Shown here piece after piece: positions 22,379 to 34,120 of a stretch of DNA of 64,000 nt. The stretch comes from Solirubrobacter pauli. GTDB taxonomy: Bacteria; Actinomycetota; Thermoleophilia; Solirubrobacterales; Solirubrobacteraceae. Position 1 is the stretch's first letter. Each line of letters opens with the position of its first letter. The stretch lies in NCBI RefSeq assembly GCF_003633755.1, contig NZ_RBIL01000001.1, forward strand, positions 1,101,426 through 1,165,425, in the 5' to 3' direction. The position numbers and the translations under genes are program-made. The notes under the pieces are model-generated. The model had not been told where the DNA came from. It did no database searches and saw only the letters and a list, made by a program, of their open reading frames with translations.

Positions 22379-23485
22379 CTACGCACGGGATTTGGCGTTC
22401 GACTCGAGCCAGCTGCGCACGAAGCCGTCGAGATCGCCGTCCAGCACCCCGCCGGCGTTGCCGACCTCGAAGTCCGTCCGGTGGTCCTTGACCATCGTGT
22501 ACGGGTGCAGGACGTACGAGCGGATCTGCGAGCCGAAGTTCACGTCGAGCGTCTCGCCACGCGCCTTGGCGATCTCCGCCTGGCGCTCGGCCTCCTGGCG
22601 CTCGATCAGCTTCGAGCGCAGCATCGCCATCGCGGTCGCGCGGTTCGCCGACTGCGAGCGCTCGTTCTGGCACTGCACGACGATGCCGGACGGCCGGTGC
22701 GTGATGCGCACGGCGGAGTCGGTCTTGTTGACGTGCTGGCCACCGGCGCCGGACGCGCGGTAGGTGTCCACCTGCAGGTCGTCGTCGTCGATCTGGATGT
22801 CGCCCGCCTCCTCGACCACCGGCGCGACCTCGACGCCCGCGAAGGACGTCTGGCGGCGGTTCGCCGAGTCGAACGGGGACAGCCGGACGAGCCGGTGCAC
22901 GCCCTTCTCGGCCGAGTACAGCCCGTACGCGTTGTCGCCGCTGACGCGGAAGGTCGCGGACTTGATGCCGGCCTCTTCCCCGGGGCTCGCCTCGAGCAGC
23001 TCGGTCTTGAACCCGCGCGAGTCGGCCCAGCGCATCTCCATGCGCAGCACCATCTCGGCCCAGTCCTGGGCGTCGGTGCCGCCGGCACCGGCGTTGACGG
23101 TCACGAGCGCGTCGCCGGCGTCGTAGTCGCCGGTGAACAGGCGCGCTTCCTCGGCTTCGCCCAGGCGCGCCTCGACCGACGCGATCGCGCCCTCGAGCTC
23201 CGCCGCGATCTCCGCGTCCTCTTCCGCGAGCTCGGCGAGGCCTTCGAGGTCCTCGGCGTCGGCCTGGAGCTTGGTGAACGCTTCCAGGCGGCGCTGCGTG
23301 CGCGTGTGCTCCGCGCTGACCTTCGCGGCGTGATCCGGGGCGTCCCAGAAGCCGGTGGCGCCCATCTCGTCCTCGAGCGTGCTCAGGCGCTCCTGCATGC
23401 CGGCCGGGTCCACGAAGTCCGCCAGCAGCGTCATCTGCTCACGGATGGCGGCCAACCGCTGGTTGGTGGACTGATCGGAGGCCAT
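22379..23485 (-). CDS. prfB: Peptide chain release factor 2
   Basis: Release factor for UGA and UAA codons, 368 residues from ATG 23485. The anticodon-like SPF tripeptide is in LSPFDSANRRQTSF and the catalytic GGQ is in SGAGGQHVNKTDSAVR. The reading frame is continuous: there is no internal UGA near codon 25, so the autoregulatory +1 frameshift of E. coli prfB is absent. Its stop lies 25 nt upstream of nadC. Confidence 0.97.
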   Translation of the reverse strand: MASDQSTNQRLAAIREQMTLLADFVDPAGMQERLSTLEDEMGATGFWDAPDHAAKVSAEHTRTQRRLEAFTKLQADAEDLEGLAELAEEDAEIAAELEGAIASVEARLGEAEEARLFTGDYDAGDALVTVNAGAGGTDAQDWAEMVLRMEMRWADSRGFKTELLEASPGEEAGIKSATFRVSGDNAYGLYSAEKGVHRLVRLSPFDSANRRQTSFAGVEVAPVVEEAGDIQIDDDDLQVDTYRASGAGGQHVNKTDSAVRITHRPSGIVVQCQNERSQSANRATAMAMLRSKLIERQEAERQAEIAKARGETLDVNFGSQIRSYVLHPYTMVKDHRTDFEVGNAGGVLDGDLDGFVRSWLESNAKSRA

Positions 23486-23501
23486 GGCGGATGACAGTAG
23501 C

Positions 23502-23507
23502 GGGTAC
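23502..23507 (+). promoter_or_regulatory. GGGTAC hexamer before the phospholipase D-like gene
   Basis: GGGTAC ends 10 nt before ATG 23518, in a 32-nt divergent gap with prfB. Same hexamer and spacing as before fdhA; the gene has no good ribosome site, consistent with a near-leaderless transcript. Weak evidence on its own. Confidence 0.3.
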
Positions 23508-23517
23508 GCAGTCAGGC

Positions 23518-24957
23518 ATGAGGGCACTCGATCGGGTCGACGCCGCCATCGGAGGCGGGATCGAGCACGCGATGATCCACCACCACATGCGGCGGATGCG
23601 GCGCCACGGTCAGCTGGACGCGCTCGCACCGGCCACGGACGGTCTGTGGGCGACGCAGCACGCCGCTCCGCCACGCCCCGGCAACGCGATGGAGGTGCTG
23701 ATCGACGGCGCCAACGCGCTCCCGCGCATGGCCGAGGCGATCCGCGGCGCGCGCCGCCACGTGCACGTGTGCTCGTGGCACCTGGAGCCCGACTTCGACC
23801 CAGGCCCGCGCAAGTCCACGCCGGTGAGGGACCTGCTGGCCGACGTCGCCGAGCGCGTGCCCGTGCGCGTCATCGTGTGGGCGGGCGCGCCGGTGCCGGT
23901 CTTCCAGCCCCGCCGCGCGGCGGTGCGCGCCGCGCGTGAGCGGCTCGTGCGCGGCACGAAGATCCAGTGCCAGCTCGACGCGTGCACGCGGCTGATGCAC
24001 TGCCACCACGAGAAGCTCGTGATCGTCGACGACGAGCTCGCGTTCGTCGGCGGCATCGACCTCACCACGCTCGCCGGCGACCGCTACGACTCCAACGACC
24101 ATCCGCACAAGCACGAGCAGATCGGCTGGCACGACGCGACCGCGCTGCTCCGCGGCCCGATCGTGCGCGACGTCGCCGCGCACTTCGCGATGCGCTGGGA
24201 GGCGACCGCGGACGAGGCGCTCGCGTTGCCCGAGGACGTGCCGCCCGCCGGCGACACCACCGTCCAGTTCACCCGCACCGTGCCCGAGGGCGCCTACAAG
24301 GTCCTGCCGCGCGGCGAGTTCTCCGTGCTCGAGACGTACGTGCGCGCGTTGCGCAGCGCGCAGCGGCTGATCTACCTCGAGAACCAGTTCCTGTGGTCCC
24401 CCGAGATCGTCCACATCCTCGAGGCCAAGCTCCGCCGGCCGCCGTCTCCGGACTTCCGCGTCGTCGTGCTGCTGCCGCACAAGGCCAACAACGGCCAGGA
24501 CGACACGCGCGGCATGCTCGGCCGGCTCGTGGAGGCCGACGGCGGGCGCAACCAGTTCCTGGCGGCGACGATCATGTCGCGCTCGGGCGAGCGGTCGGGT
24601 CCGCTCTACGTGCACGCGAAGATCGGCATCGTCGACGACGAGTGGCTCGCGATCGGCTCGGCCAACCTCAACGAGCACTCGCTGTTCAACGACACCGAGG
24701 TCGACGTCGTCACGTGCGACCCCGACCTCGCCCGCGCCACCCGGCACACGCTGTGGGCCGAGCACCTCGAGCGCGACGACGCCTCCGGCGACGCCACGAC
24801 CCTCGTCGACGAGGCGTGGCGCCCGATCGCGAACGAGCAGCTCGAGCGCCAGCGCGCGGGCGCGCCGCTCACCCACCACCTCGTCGAGCTGCCGGGCGTC
24901 TCGCGCCGCTCCCGGCGCCTGCTCGGCCCGCTCGACGCGCTGGTGGTCGACGGCTGA
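23518..24957 (+). CDS. Phospholipase D-like / cardiolipin synthase-type protein
   Basis: About 479 residues with two HKD catalytic motifs, HCHHEKLVIVDDELAFVGG in the first half and VHAKIGIVDDEWLAIGSAN in the second, each followed by the conserved Gly/Ser-Asn segment. There is no N-terminal membrane helix pair, unlike classical cardiolipin synthases, so a soluble or peripherally bound phosphatidyltransferase/phospholipase is likely. ATG 23518 is chosen because ATG 23491 would begin 5 nt from the divergent prfB start. It ends 5 nt before the convergent purU stop. Confidence 0.88.
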   Translation: MRALDRVDAAIGGGIEHAMIHHHMRRMRRHGQLDALAPATDGLWATQHAAPPRPGNAMEVLIDGANALPRMAEAIRGARRHVHVCSWHLEPDFDPGPRKSTPVRDLLADVAERVPVRVIVWAGAPVPVFQPRRAAVRAARERLVRGTKIQCQLDACTRLMHCHHEKLVIVDDELAFVGGIDLTTLAGDRYDSNDHPHKHEQIGWHDATALLRGPIVRDVAAHFAMRWEATADEALALPEDVPPAGDTTVQFTRTVPEGAYKVLPRGEFSVLETYVRALRSAQRLIYLENQFLWSPEIVHILEAKLRRPPSPDFRVVVLLPHKANNGQDDTRGMLGRLVEADGGRNQFLAATIMSRSGERSGPLYVHAKIGIVDDEWLAIGSANLNEHSLFNDTEVDVVTCDPDLARATRHTLWAEHLERDDASGDATTLVDEAWRPIANEQLERQRAGAPLTHHLVELPGVSRRSRRLLGPLDALVVDG

Positions 24958-24962
24958 GCTGA

Positions 24963-25787
24963 CTAGAAGACGACGGTGCGGTTGCCGTAGACGAGCACTC
25001 GGTCGTCCAGGTGGGCCTTGACGGCGCGGGCGAGCACGGTGCGCTCGATGTCACGGCCGAGGGCGACCATCGTCTCCGCGGGCTCGCGGTGCGTGACGCG
25101 GGCGACGTCCTGCTCGATGATCGGGCCGGCGTCGAGCTCCTCGGTCACGTAGTGGGCGGTGGCGCCGATGATCTTCACGCCGCGCTCGTAGGCGCGCTGG
25201 TACGGGTTCGCGCCCGCGAAGGCCGGCAGGAAGGAGTGGTGGATGTTGATGATCGGCACCCCGACCTGCGCGAGGAAGTCCCCGGAGAGGATGCGCATGT
25301 AGCGGGCGAGCACGACGAGGTCGCAGCTCCCGCGCAGCAGCTCGATCAGCTCCGGCTCGTTCGGGAACGGCACGTGGTGGTAGGCGATGCCGAAGCCGGC
25401 GACGTCGTTGGCCCAGTCCGGGTGGTTGGACGCGACGAGCGGGATCGTGGCGTTCAGGTCCCCGCGCCGGTGGCGCCACAGCAGGTCGACCAGGCAGTGG
25501 TCCTCCTTGGAGACGAGCACGGCCATGCGCTTCGGGGCGGTGCCGTCCGTCAGGCGCCAGCGCATGTCGAAGCGCTCCGCCACCTCCTGCGAGAACGCGC
25601 GGCCCAGCGACTCGAGGTCGCCGGACTCGAAGTTGAACTCCATGCGCATGAAGAACTCGCCGCCCTCGGGGTCGGTCGAGTGCTGGTCGGAGCTGATGAT
25701 GTTCGCCCCGGACGCCGCGAGGAAGCCCGCGACGGCGGCGACGATGCCGTGCCGGTCGTGGCAGTGGATGAGCAGCCGGCCGTTCAC
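24963..25787 (-). CDS. purU: Formyltetrahydrofolate deformylase PurU
   Basis: Hydrolyses 10-formyl-THF to formate and THF, balancing one-carbon pools; 274 residues. N-terminal ACT domain ([20 protein letters not shown], about 8-85) and C-terminal formyl transferase-like domain with the catalytic Asn-His-Asp set in [12 protein letters not shown] and [14 protein letters not shown]. Start GTG 25787. It could also dispose of one-carbon units generated by the formaldehyde dehydrogenase branch at 8.6 kb, though not adjacent. Confidence 0.95.
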   Translation of the reverse strand: MNGRLLIHCHDRHGIVAAVAGFLAASGANIISSDQHSTDPEGGEFFMRMEFNFESGDLESLGRAFSQEVAERFDMRWRLTDGTAPKRMAVLVSKEDHCLVDLLWRHRRGDLNATIPLVASNHPDWANDVAGFGIAYHHVPFPNEPELIELLRGSCDLVVLARYMRILSGDFLAQVGVPIINIHHSFLPAFAGANPYQRAYERGVKIIGATAHYVTEELDAGPIIEQDVARVTHREPAETMVALGRDIERTVLARAVKAHLDDRVLVYGNRTVVF

Positions 25788-25811
25788 ACGGCCAGCGTAC
25801 TCACCGCTCCA

Positions 25812-28670
<2,859 letters not shown>

Positions 28671-28715
28671 AGCTACCTAGCGTAGCGGTAGCGCGCCCCC
28701 GGCCGGGTGTGCGGT

Positions 28716-29084
28716 TTACAGGCTGCCGGGCGCTTCTTCGAACGTCGCCGGGGTGGTGCGCGCGACGTCCGCCGCGGCCCTCGACTCGCGCCGGCCACGC
28801 CGTTTGTCACGGTGGCGCTTGACCTGGCGCTCCAAGTTGTCCGCGACGAGGTTGATCGCGTGCTTCGGGTCCTTCGAGACCTCTTTCGCCCGCAGCTCCG
28901 TGCCCTTGAGCCTGAGCACGACCTCCGCCGCTATCGGGTCGCCCGGGACGTTCTCGTCGGCCACCTCGAGATCCAACTCGGCCAGTTCGGACACCTGCTT
29001 GGCGGTCTTCGCGAACCGCTGCTCGGCGTACTCCCTGATCTCGTCGGTGACCTGAAGGTTGCGTCCCTTAACCTCGATTTGCAT
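28716..29084 (-). CDS. hpf: Short ribosome hibernation-promoting factor
   Basis: 122 residues: the N-terminal beta-alpha-beta-beta-beta-alpha RaiA/HPF domain (MQIEVKGRNLQVTDEIREYA to about residue 100) followed by a short basic then low-complexity tail. The C-terminal dimerisation domain found in long HPFs of many actinobacteria and firmicutes is absent, so this protein could bind ribosomes but not drive 100S dimers by that route. Good ribosome site (AGGAG). A GGGTAT hexamer at 29120-29125, reading toward hpf, is a possible stress-sigma -10. Confidence 0.9.
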   Translation of the reverse strand: MQIEVKGRNLQVTDEIREYAEQRFAKTAKQVSELAELDLEVADENVPGDPIAAEVVLRLKGTELRAKEVSKDPKHAINLVADNLERQVKRHRDKRRGRRESRAAADVARTTPATFEEAPGSL

Positions 29085-29162
29085 GGGACTCCTCTGTCGG
29101 GGTCAACTATTTGTGAACCATACCCCCTCAAGGCGCAGGCTCACGCGGCCGACATGTAGGTT

Positions 29163-30407
29163 GTGGCCATCTCCGTGCCAGCCGATCCCGCTTCTGGCCG
29201 GTCAGGCCCCCAGGAAGTAGCGGTCGTCCGTCATCCGATCGCCGATGCCCGCAACATCGTCGTCGGCTACGAGCTGCGCTTCGGCGGGTCGATCGACCTC
29301 GGCGACCCGGCGATGGACGCGAAGGCCACCTCCGCCCTGCTGGTCGAGGCGTTCGGGGACATCGGGCTCGAGACGCTCGCCGGCCGCCACCCCGCCTGGG
29401 TGACGATCGCGCGCAACTTCCTCGTGGAGATCGGCCCGCCGCCGGTCCGCCCCGACCGCGCGGTCCTGCAGATCAAGGCCTACCACGCCCGCGAGGACCT
29501 GCTCCAGATCCTGCAGCGGCTGTCGCGCTCGGGGTACACGATCGCCCTGGACGAGTGGGAGGGCGACCTCGGCGCCAACGTCGAAGAGCTGATGTCGCTG
29601 TGCTCGATCGTGCGCGTCGACGTGTCGCGGATCCCGGCCGCCGAGCTGCCGCGCGTGCTGCGCGTGCCGAAGATGCAGGGCGCGCTGCTCGTGGCCACCG
29701 AGGTCGGCGACCACGCCGCCTTCCTGCGCTGCCAGGAGCTCGGCTTCACCTACTTCCAGGGCGAGTACTTCGCCCAGCCCCGCACCTTCAAGCACCGCGG
29801 CGTCGCCACCGCCGGCCTCGGCTCCCTGCGCCGCCTGAACAAGCTCACCAGCGGCGACATCTCCTTCGAGGACCTCGAGCGGATCATCTCCTCCGACGTC
29901 GGCCTGTCCCTGAAGCTGCTCCGCTACGTCAACAGCGCCTTCTTCTCGCTGCCCCGCAACGTGTCGTCGGTGCACGAGGCGCTGTCGCTCCTCGGCGTGC
30001 GCACCGTCCGCCGCTGGGCGACCGTCATGGTCCTCGCCTCGATCCCCGACGTGCCCGACGAGCTCGTCTCCCTCGGCCTCCGCCGCGCCCACATGTGCGA
30101 GATCCTCGTCGGCCACACCACCACCGAGGAGCGCGAGATGATGTTCACCATCGGCCTCTTCTCGGTGGCCGACGCGCTGCTCGACATGCCGATGGCCGAC
30201 GTCCTCGAGTCCCTCCCCTTCACCGAAGAGCTCCAGGCCGCCCTCCTCCGCCGCGAAGGCCCGAAGGGCGAGCTCCTCGCCGCCGTCACCGCCTACGAGC
30301 GCGGTGAGTTCCCGACGCTGCCGACCAGCGACACCCGGCCCACGCTAGCCGGTGCCTACCGCGCGGCGCTCGAGTGGGCGGACGAGACGGGGCGCGCGAT
30401 CGCGTAG
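29163..30407 (+). CDS. EAL-HDOD domain signalling protein
   Basis: 414 residues from GTG 29163. The N-terminal half (about 20-200) is a degenerate EAL domain: VGYELRFGG replaces the EAL motif and the metal-binding set is incomplete, so it should bind but not hydrolyse c-di-GMP. The C-terminal half (about 205-400) is an HDOD domain with KLTSGDISFEDLERIISSD and NSAFFSLPRNVSSVHEALSLLG, the usual HDOD core. This YuxH-type pairing is common in signalling and stress outputs. It is divergent from hpf with 78 nt between. Confidence 0.9.
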   Translation: MAISVPADPASGRSGPQEVAVVRHPIADARNIVVGYELRFGGSIDLGDPAMDAKATSALLVEAFGDIGLETLAGRHPAWVTIARNFLVEIGPPPVRPDRAVLQIKAYHAREDLLQILQRLSRSGYTIALDEWEGDLGANVEELMSLCSIVRVDVSRIPAAELPRVLRVPKMQGALLVATEVGDHAAFLRCQELGFTYFQGEYFAQPRTFKHRGVATAGLGSLRRLNKLTSGDISFEDLERIISSDVGLSLKLLRYVNSAFFSLPRNVSSVHEALSLLGVRTVRRWATVMVLASIPDVPDELVSLGLRRAHMCEILVGHTTTEEREMMFTIGLFSVADALLDMPMADVLESLPFTEELQAALLRREGPKGELLAAVTAYERGEFPTLPTSDTRPTLAGAYRAALEWADETGRAIA

Positions 30408-30572
30408 TCCTTGAGCGCGACGGCTCTCGCGTGGCGCTCAGCTCGACTGGCGCACGCCGGGCCTTCGTCGCGTCGGGAAGCACACCGTCGGGCGTCGCGC
30501 TCTTGTGCGGGTGAGCCGCTCCGCCGGGTCCCACCCGGGCGCGGACCGGGCCCCCAACACGCCACTGGTCAC

Positions 30573-30595
30573 TTTGCTGGGCAGAGCCCAGCAAA
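30573..30595. terminator. Bidirectional hairpin terminator
   Basis: Perfect 10-bp arms TTTGCTGGGC / GCCCAGCAAA with a 3-nt loop, in the 271-bp space between the convergent EAL-HDOD and comF genes. The A/T bases at both outer ends give short U-runs in either direction. Apart from this, the gap (30408-30678) holds only GC-rich sequence with no gene I can support. Confidence 0.75.
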
Positions 30596-30678
30596 CCCAC
30601 CACTCGCACCGCGGACGATCGCGCGGCCCGCGCCCGGGCGCACGCAGCCCGGCGCGCGCCACCCGGGCTGAACGCCGC

Positions 30679-31356
30679 TCACAACGTCCGCGCGTACGAC
30701 ACCACCGCCAGCACGCCCCCGCCCGCCTCGGTGAGCGCCCGCGCGCACGCGTCCAGCGTCGCGCCCGTCGTGTGGACGTCGTCGACGAGGATCGCGATCG
30801 GCGGCGGATCGCCGCGCACGCGCACGGAGATCCGGCCGGCCGCGCGACGGGACGCGCGGCCGGTGCCGACCTGGCGGCCCGCGCGGTCCTCGCGCACGAG
30901 GCAGCGGACGACGGGGCGTTCGACGCGACGGCCGAGCGCGTCGGTCAGCACGCTCGCGGGGTCGAAGCCGCGCGCCCGGCGACGGGCGCGCTGGGCGGGG
31001 ACGGGGACCAGCACCGCGGCGGGATCACGGAGCGCCGCCGGCAGGTTCGCGGCCAGGTGCGCCGCCATGAGGTCCGCCACCGGCAGCGCGGCATGGAACT
31101 TCAACGCCGCGACGAGCCGGCGCGTGACGCCCTGGTACGCGAGCGGCGCCCACGCACGCGGGAACGCGGCCGTCGCGGCCGGGCAGCCGGCGCCACGGTG
31201 ACGCGGCAGGCCACAGCGCTCGCAGCCGGGCCGCAACCACGGCAACGCGACCGTGCACGCACGGCACAGCCGGTCGTCCGCCCGCGCGAGCGGCCGACGG
31301 CACGCCACGCACGCGGGCGGCGCGATCGCCGCGACCAGCTCAGCGAGAACGCGCAC
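30679..31356 (-). CDS. ComF-family phosphoribosyltransferase-like protein
   Basis: About 225 residues. An N-terminal zinc-finger-like segment (PPACVACRRPLARADDRLCRAC, CERCG) precedes a phosphoribosyltransferase domain whose PRPP loop is ILVDDVHTTGATLDACA. ComF proteins act in DNA uptake or recombination, but outside competent species the role is open; no other competence gene is in the window. The start is uncertain. I use GTG 31356, close before the zinc finger; the frame stays open upstream through a 21-bp tandem repeat, which would add an improbable Arg/Pro/Ala heptad-repeat extension. Confidence 0.82.
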   Translation of the reverse strand: MRVLAELVAAIAPPACVACRRPLARADDRLCRACTVALPWLRPGCERCGLPRHRGAGCPAATAAFPRAWAPLAYQGVTRRLVAALKFHAALPVADLMAAHLAANLPAALRDPAAVLVPVPAQRARRRARGFDPASVLTDALGRRVERPVVRCLVREDRAGRQVGTGRASRRAAGRISVRVRGDPPPIAILVDDVHTTGATLDACARALTEAGGGVLAVVSYARTL

Positions 31357-31387
31357 GGGCCGGAAGAGCCGACGACGGCGCGATGCG

Positions 31388-31570
31388 GAGCGCGCGCGGC
31401 GCGGGCGCGGGAGCGCGCAGCGCGGGCCGGAGAACGCGCAGGGCGGGCGGGAGAACGCGCAGGGCGGCAACGAAAGCGCGCGGCGCGGGCGCGAGAGCGC
31501 GCGGCGCGGGCGGTAGAGCGCGCGGCGCGGCAGCGAAAGCGTGCGGCGCGGGAGCGCGCGGCGCGGCCCG
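31388..31570. repeat. 21-bp GC-rich tandem repeat in the comF-ctaG gap
   Basis: Nine degenerate units with a 21-bp period, of the type GAGCGCGCGGCGCGGGCG plus 3 variable bases; the unit at 31495-31515 is close to consensus, and the first and last two units are 23, 15 and 19 bp. The period is a multiple of 3, so both strands stay open as heptapeptide repeats. This fills most of the 331-bp space between comF (start 31356) and ctaG (start 31688), where I see no other gene. Confidence 0.9.
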
Positions 31571-31687
31571 GCGAGCCGGCAGCGCGGCCGACCAGGCGGG
31601 CGGCGTGGCGGGCGGGAGGGCGGGCATGTCCACATTGTCCGGATCGGCGCGTGGCGTGTCTGTGGCGACGCGTCACAATCCTGTGCG

Positions 31688-32530
31688 GTGTTTGTGCCGA
31701 CTTTGCTGGGCGCTGCGGAGCCCGTCGACGCGGGGTGGAACTTCGCGCCGATCATCCTCGTGGCGCTGATCGCGTACGTGTGGGTCTATGTGGCCCGTTG
31801 GCGGACGTCGCGCAGGGAAGGCGGGGCGCGCGCGGCGGGCTACGGGCGGCTGGCGTTGTGGCTGCTCGGGATCGCGCTGCTCGCGGTCGCGCTGCTGTCG
31901 CCGGTGGACCGGCTGGGCGAGCAGTTCGCGACGTTCCACATGGTCCAGCACCTGATCCTCGCGGACCTGGTGCCGATCTGCCTGACGGTGGCGCTGACCA
32001 AGCACATCCTGCGGCCGGTGACGCGCCGGATCCACTGGCTGGAGCGGAAGGCCGGGCCGTTCGGGCATCCGGCGTTCGGCGTGGTCGCGTACGCGGCGTC
32101 GATGTGGATCTGGCACATCCCGGTGATGTACGAGGCGGCGCTCGAGCACAGCTTCATCCACACGCTCGAGCACCTGAGCTTCGCCGCGGCGGGCGCGCTG
32201 TACTGGTGGCACCTGCTGTCGCCGATCCGCAGCCGCATGCGGCTCGGCGGGCTCGGTCCCGTGCTGTACATGGCCAGCACGAAGATCGCGGTCGGCTTCC
32301 TCGGGATCATGCTCGGCTTCGCGCCGAACGTCCTCTACGACTACTACGCCAACGAGGGCACGCGGTGGGGCCTGAGCGCCATCGACGACCAGCACATCGC
32401 GGGCGTCCTGATGGCGCTGGAGCAGTCGCTGGTGATGGGCGTCGCGCTCGCCTACCTGTTCATCCGCATGCTCTCGGAGGCGGACGAGGCCGACGAGCGC
32501 GAGGAGCGCTACGGCGCCGCGCCCCGGTAG
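31688..32530 (+). CDS. CtaG-family cytochrome c oxidase assembly protein
   Basis: Integral membrane protein of about 280 residues (caa3-type CtaG, COG3336). Seven predicted helices, with conserved His-rich family motifs FHMVQHLILADLVP, MWIWHIPVMYEAAL, HTLEHLSFAAAGALYWW and DQHIAGVLMALEQS. It assists copper delivery or assembly of the terminal oxidase; no oxidase genes are in the window. Start is GTG 31688 or the next in-frame GTG at 31694. Its stop overlaps the convergent CDP-alcohol phosphotransferase gene by 22 bp. Confidence 0.87.
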   Translation: MFVPTLLGAAEPVDAGWNFAPIILVALIAYVWVYVARWRTSRREGGARAAGYGRLALWLLGIALLAVALLSPVDRLGEQFATFHMVQHLILADLVPICLTVALTKHILRPVTRRIHWLERKAGPFGHPAFGVVAYAASMWIWHIPVMYEAALEHSFIHTLEHLSFAAAGALYWWHLLSPIRSRMRLGGLGPVLYMASTKIAVGFLGIMLGFAPNVLYDYYANEGTRWGLSAIDDQHIAGVLMALEQSLVMGVALAYLFIRMLSEADEADEREERYGAAPR

Positions 32531-33153
32531 GGCTCGCGCGCCGCGAGCACCCGCAGGTTCGAGCACGCCCGCGCGAGCAGCGCGAGCAGCATCACGGCCG
32601 CACCGCCCAGCGCGACGAGGTCGAGCAGCGTGAGCCCGAGCCACGACACCTCGACGCCGAGCGCCACCACCGAGAGCAGCGCGATCAGCGCGATCCGCGC
32701 CTCGGTCGGCCCGAGCCGGCCGTACCCGAGCGAGAAGCGTCCGAACGCGTGCGTCTCCAGGTACGAGTTGATCGACAGCGCCAGGTAGGCGACCACGAGC
32801 ACGAGCCCGGCCGTCAGGTGCATCGACGCCGACAGCCCGAGGCCGAGGCCGACGAGCGCGGTCGCCGCGGCGTCCGCCAGGTGGTCGACGTAGTAGCCGT
32901 AGCGCGGCCGCTCCGCCTTCCGGACCCGCGCGAGCGTCCCGTCCAACGAGTCGCCGAACCAGTGCACGACCAGCAGCGCCGCTGCCGTCCAGAAGTGCCC
33001 GGTCGCCGCCGCCACCGCGAACGCGACCGCCGCGGCCAGCGCCAGCACCGTCAGGTGGTCCGGCCGCACGCAGCCGGGCAGCCGCTTCGCGATCGCCCGC
33101 AGCAGCCACCGCTCCGGCCGGGCCAGGAGGAATGTCGTCTCGCGCTCTTCCAT
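32509..33153 (-). CDS. CDP-alcohol phosphatidyltransferase family protein
   Basis: 214-residue membrane enzyme. The CDP-OH motif DSLDGTLARVRKAERPRYGYYVDHLAD holds the full D-x2-DG-x2-AR-x8-G-x3-D-x3-D pattern (residues about 67-93). About six helices. It transfers a phosphoalcohol from a CDP-lipid to an acceptor alcohol, but the acceptor cannot be read from sequence. ATG 33153 has GGAG 8 nt upstream. The palindrome at 33164-33186 overlaps its promoter region. Confidence 0.88.
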   Translation of the reverse strand: MEERETTFLLARPERWLLRAIAKRLPGCVRPDHLTVLALAAAVAFAVAAATGHFWTAAALLVVHWFGDSLDGTLARVRKAERPRYGYYVDHLADAAATALVGLGLGLSASMHLTAGLVLVVAYLALSINSYLETHAFGRFSLGYGRLGPTEARIALIALLSVVALGVEVSWLGLTLLDLVALGGAAVMLLALLARACSNLRVLAAREPYRGAAP

Positions 33154-33163
33154 CGCCGCTCTC

Positions 33164-33186
33164 CTTGTTGACCGTCGTTCAACAAG
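33164..33186. promoter_or_regulatory. Palindromic operator of TetR type
   Basis: Perfect 8-bp arms CTTGTTGA / TCAACAAG with a 7-nt spacer CCGTCGT, 11 nt upstream of the CDP-alcohol phosphotransferase start and 92 nt from the divergent phzF-like start. The form resembles TetR-family sites. The regulator is not encoded next to it. Confidence 0.6.
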
Positions 33187-33277
33187 ACATAACCGAATGC
33201 CGCAACGGGGTTACACGTTCCGTGATGACGAGCTAGCCACACCGCCCGCGCACCGGCCCGCTGCGACGATCGGGCCC

Positions 33278-34120
33278 ATGACCGCGATCTTGAGCTACGC
33301 CGCTTTCACCGAGACCCCCGACGGCGGGAACCCCGCCGGCGTCGTCCTGGACGCGACCGGCCTGCAGGCCGACGACATGCTCCGGATCGCGGCCGACCTC
33401 GGGTACAGCGAGACCGCGTTCGTGACCGCCCGCGAGGACGCCCCGAACGAGTACGACGTGCGCTACTTCGCGCCGGAGGCCGAGGTGCCGTTCTGCGGGC
33501 ACGCGACGATCGCCACCGGCGTCGCGCTCGCCGAGCGCGACGGCACCGGCACGCTGGTCTTCCACACCAAGGCGGGCACCGTGCCCGTCCACACCGAGGG
33601 CTCCAGCGGCAACGTCACTGCGACGCTGACCAGCGTCGTGCCGCACGTCGAGGACCTCCCGAGCGAGACGCTGCACGGCGCGCTCAACGCGCTGCGCTGG
33701 ATCGTCGAGGACCTCGACGCCGACCTGCCGCCGAAGATCGCCTACGCCGGCGCCCGCCACCTGATCCTCGCCGCCGCGACGCGTGAGCGCCTCGCGCACC
33801 TCGACTACGACTTCGACGCGCTCAAGGCGCTGATGCTCGAGCACGAGCTCATCACGGTCGACCTCGTCTACCGCGAGGACGCGACCACGTTCCACGCGCG
33901 CAACCCGTTCCCGGTCGGCGGCGTCGTCGAGGACCCGGCGACCGGCGCCGCGGCGGCCGCGTTCGGCAACTACCTGCGCGAGACCGGCGCGGTCACTCCG
34001 CCGACGACGATCACGATCCACCAGGGCGTCGACATGGGCCGCCCGTCGCTGCTGACCGTGACGATCGACGAGGCGAGCCGCCCCGAGATCCGCGTCAGCG
34101 GCCGGGCGGTGGCGATGTGA
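33278..34120 (+). CDS. PhzF-like isomerase/epimerase-fold protein
   Basis: 280 residues, PhzF/DapF-like double-hotdog-like barrel fold. Family motifs: YAAFTETPDGGNPAGVVLDA at the N-terminus, VRYFAPEAEVPFCGHATIATG, and NPFPVGGVVEDPATGAAAAAFGNYL. The catalytic Glu of PhzF is expected in the SETAFV segment, which is present. Phenazine genes are absent, so this is one of the many PhzF homologues of unknown substrate. The 3' end overlaps the convergent hydrolase gene by 26 bp. Confidence 0.88.
   Translation: MTAILSYAAFTETPDGGNPAGVVLDATGLQADDMLRIAADLGYSETAFVTAREDAPNEYDVRYFAPEAEVPFCGHATIATGVALAERDGTGTLVFHTKAGTVPVHTEGSSGNVTATLTSVVPHVEDLPSETLHGALNALRWIVEDLDADLPPKIAYAGARHLILAAATRERLAHLDYDFDALKALMLEHELITVDLVYREDATTFHARNPFPVGGVVEDPATGAAAAAFGNYLRETGAVTPPTTITIHQGVDMGRPSLLTVTIDEASRPEIRVSGRAVAM

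Noticed and set aside
23400-23485. Programmed frameshift in prfB
   Set aside because: The reading frame is continuous from the ATG; there is no in-frame UGA near codon 25.
31388-31570. CRISPR-like array
   Set aside because: Units are contiguous 21-bp repeats without unique spacers and no cas genes are present.
33278-34120. Phenazine biosynthesis locus
   Set aside because: Only a PhzF-like gene is present, without phzA/B/D/E/G; the family is widespread outside phenazine pathways.
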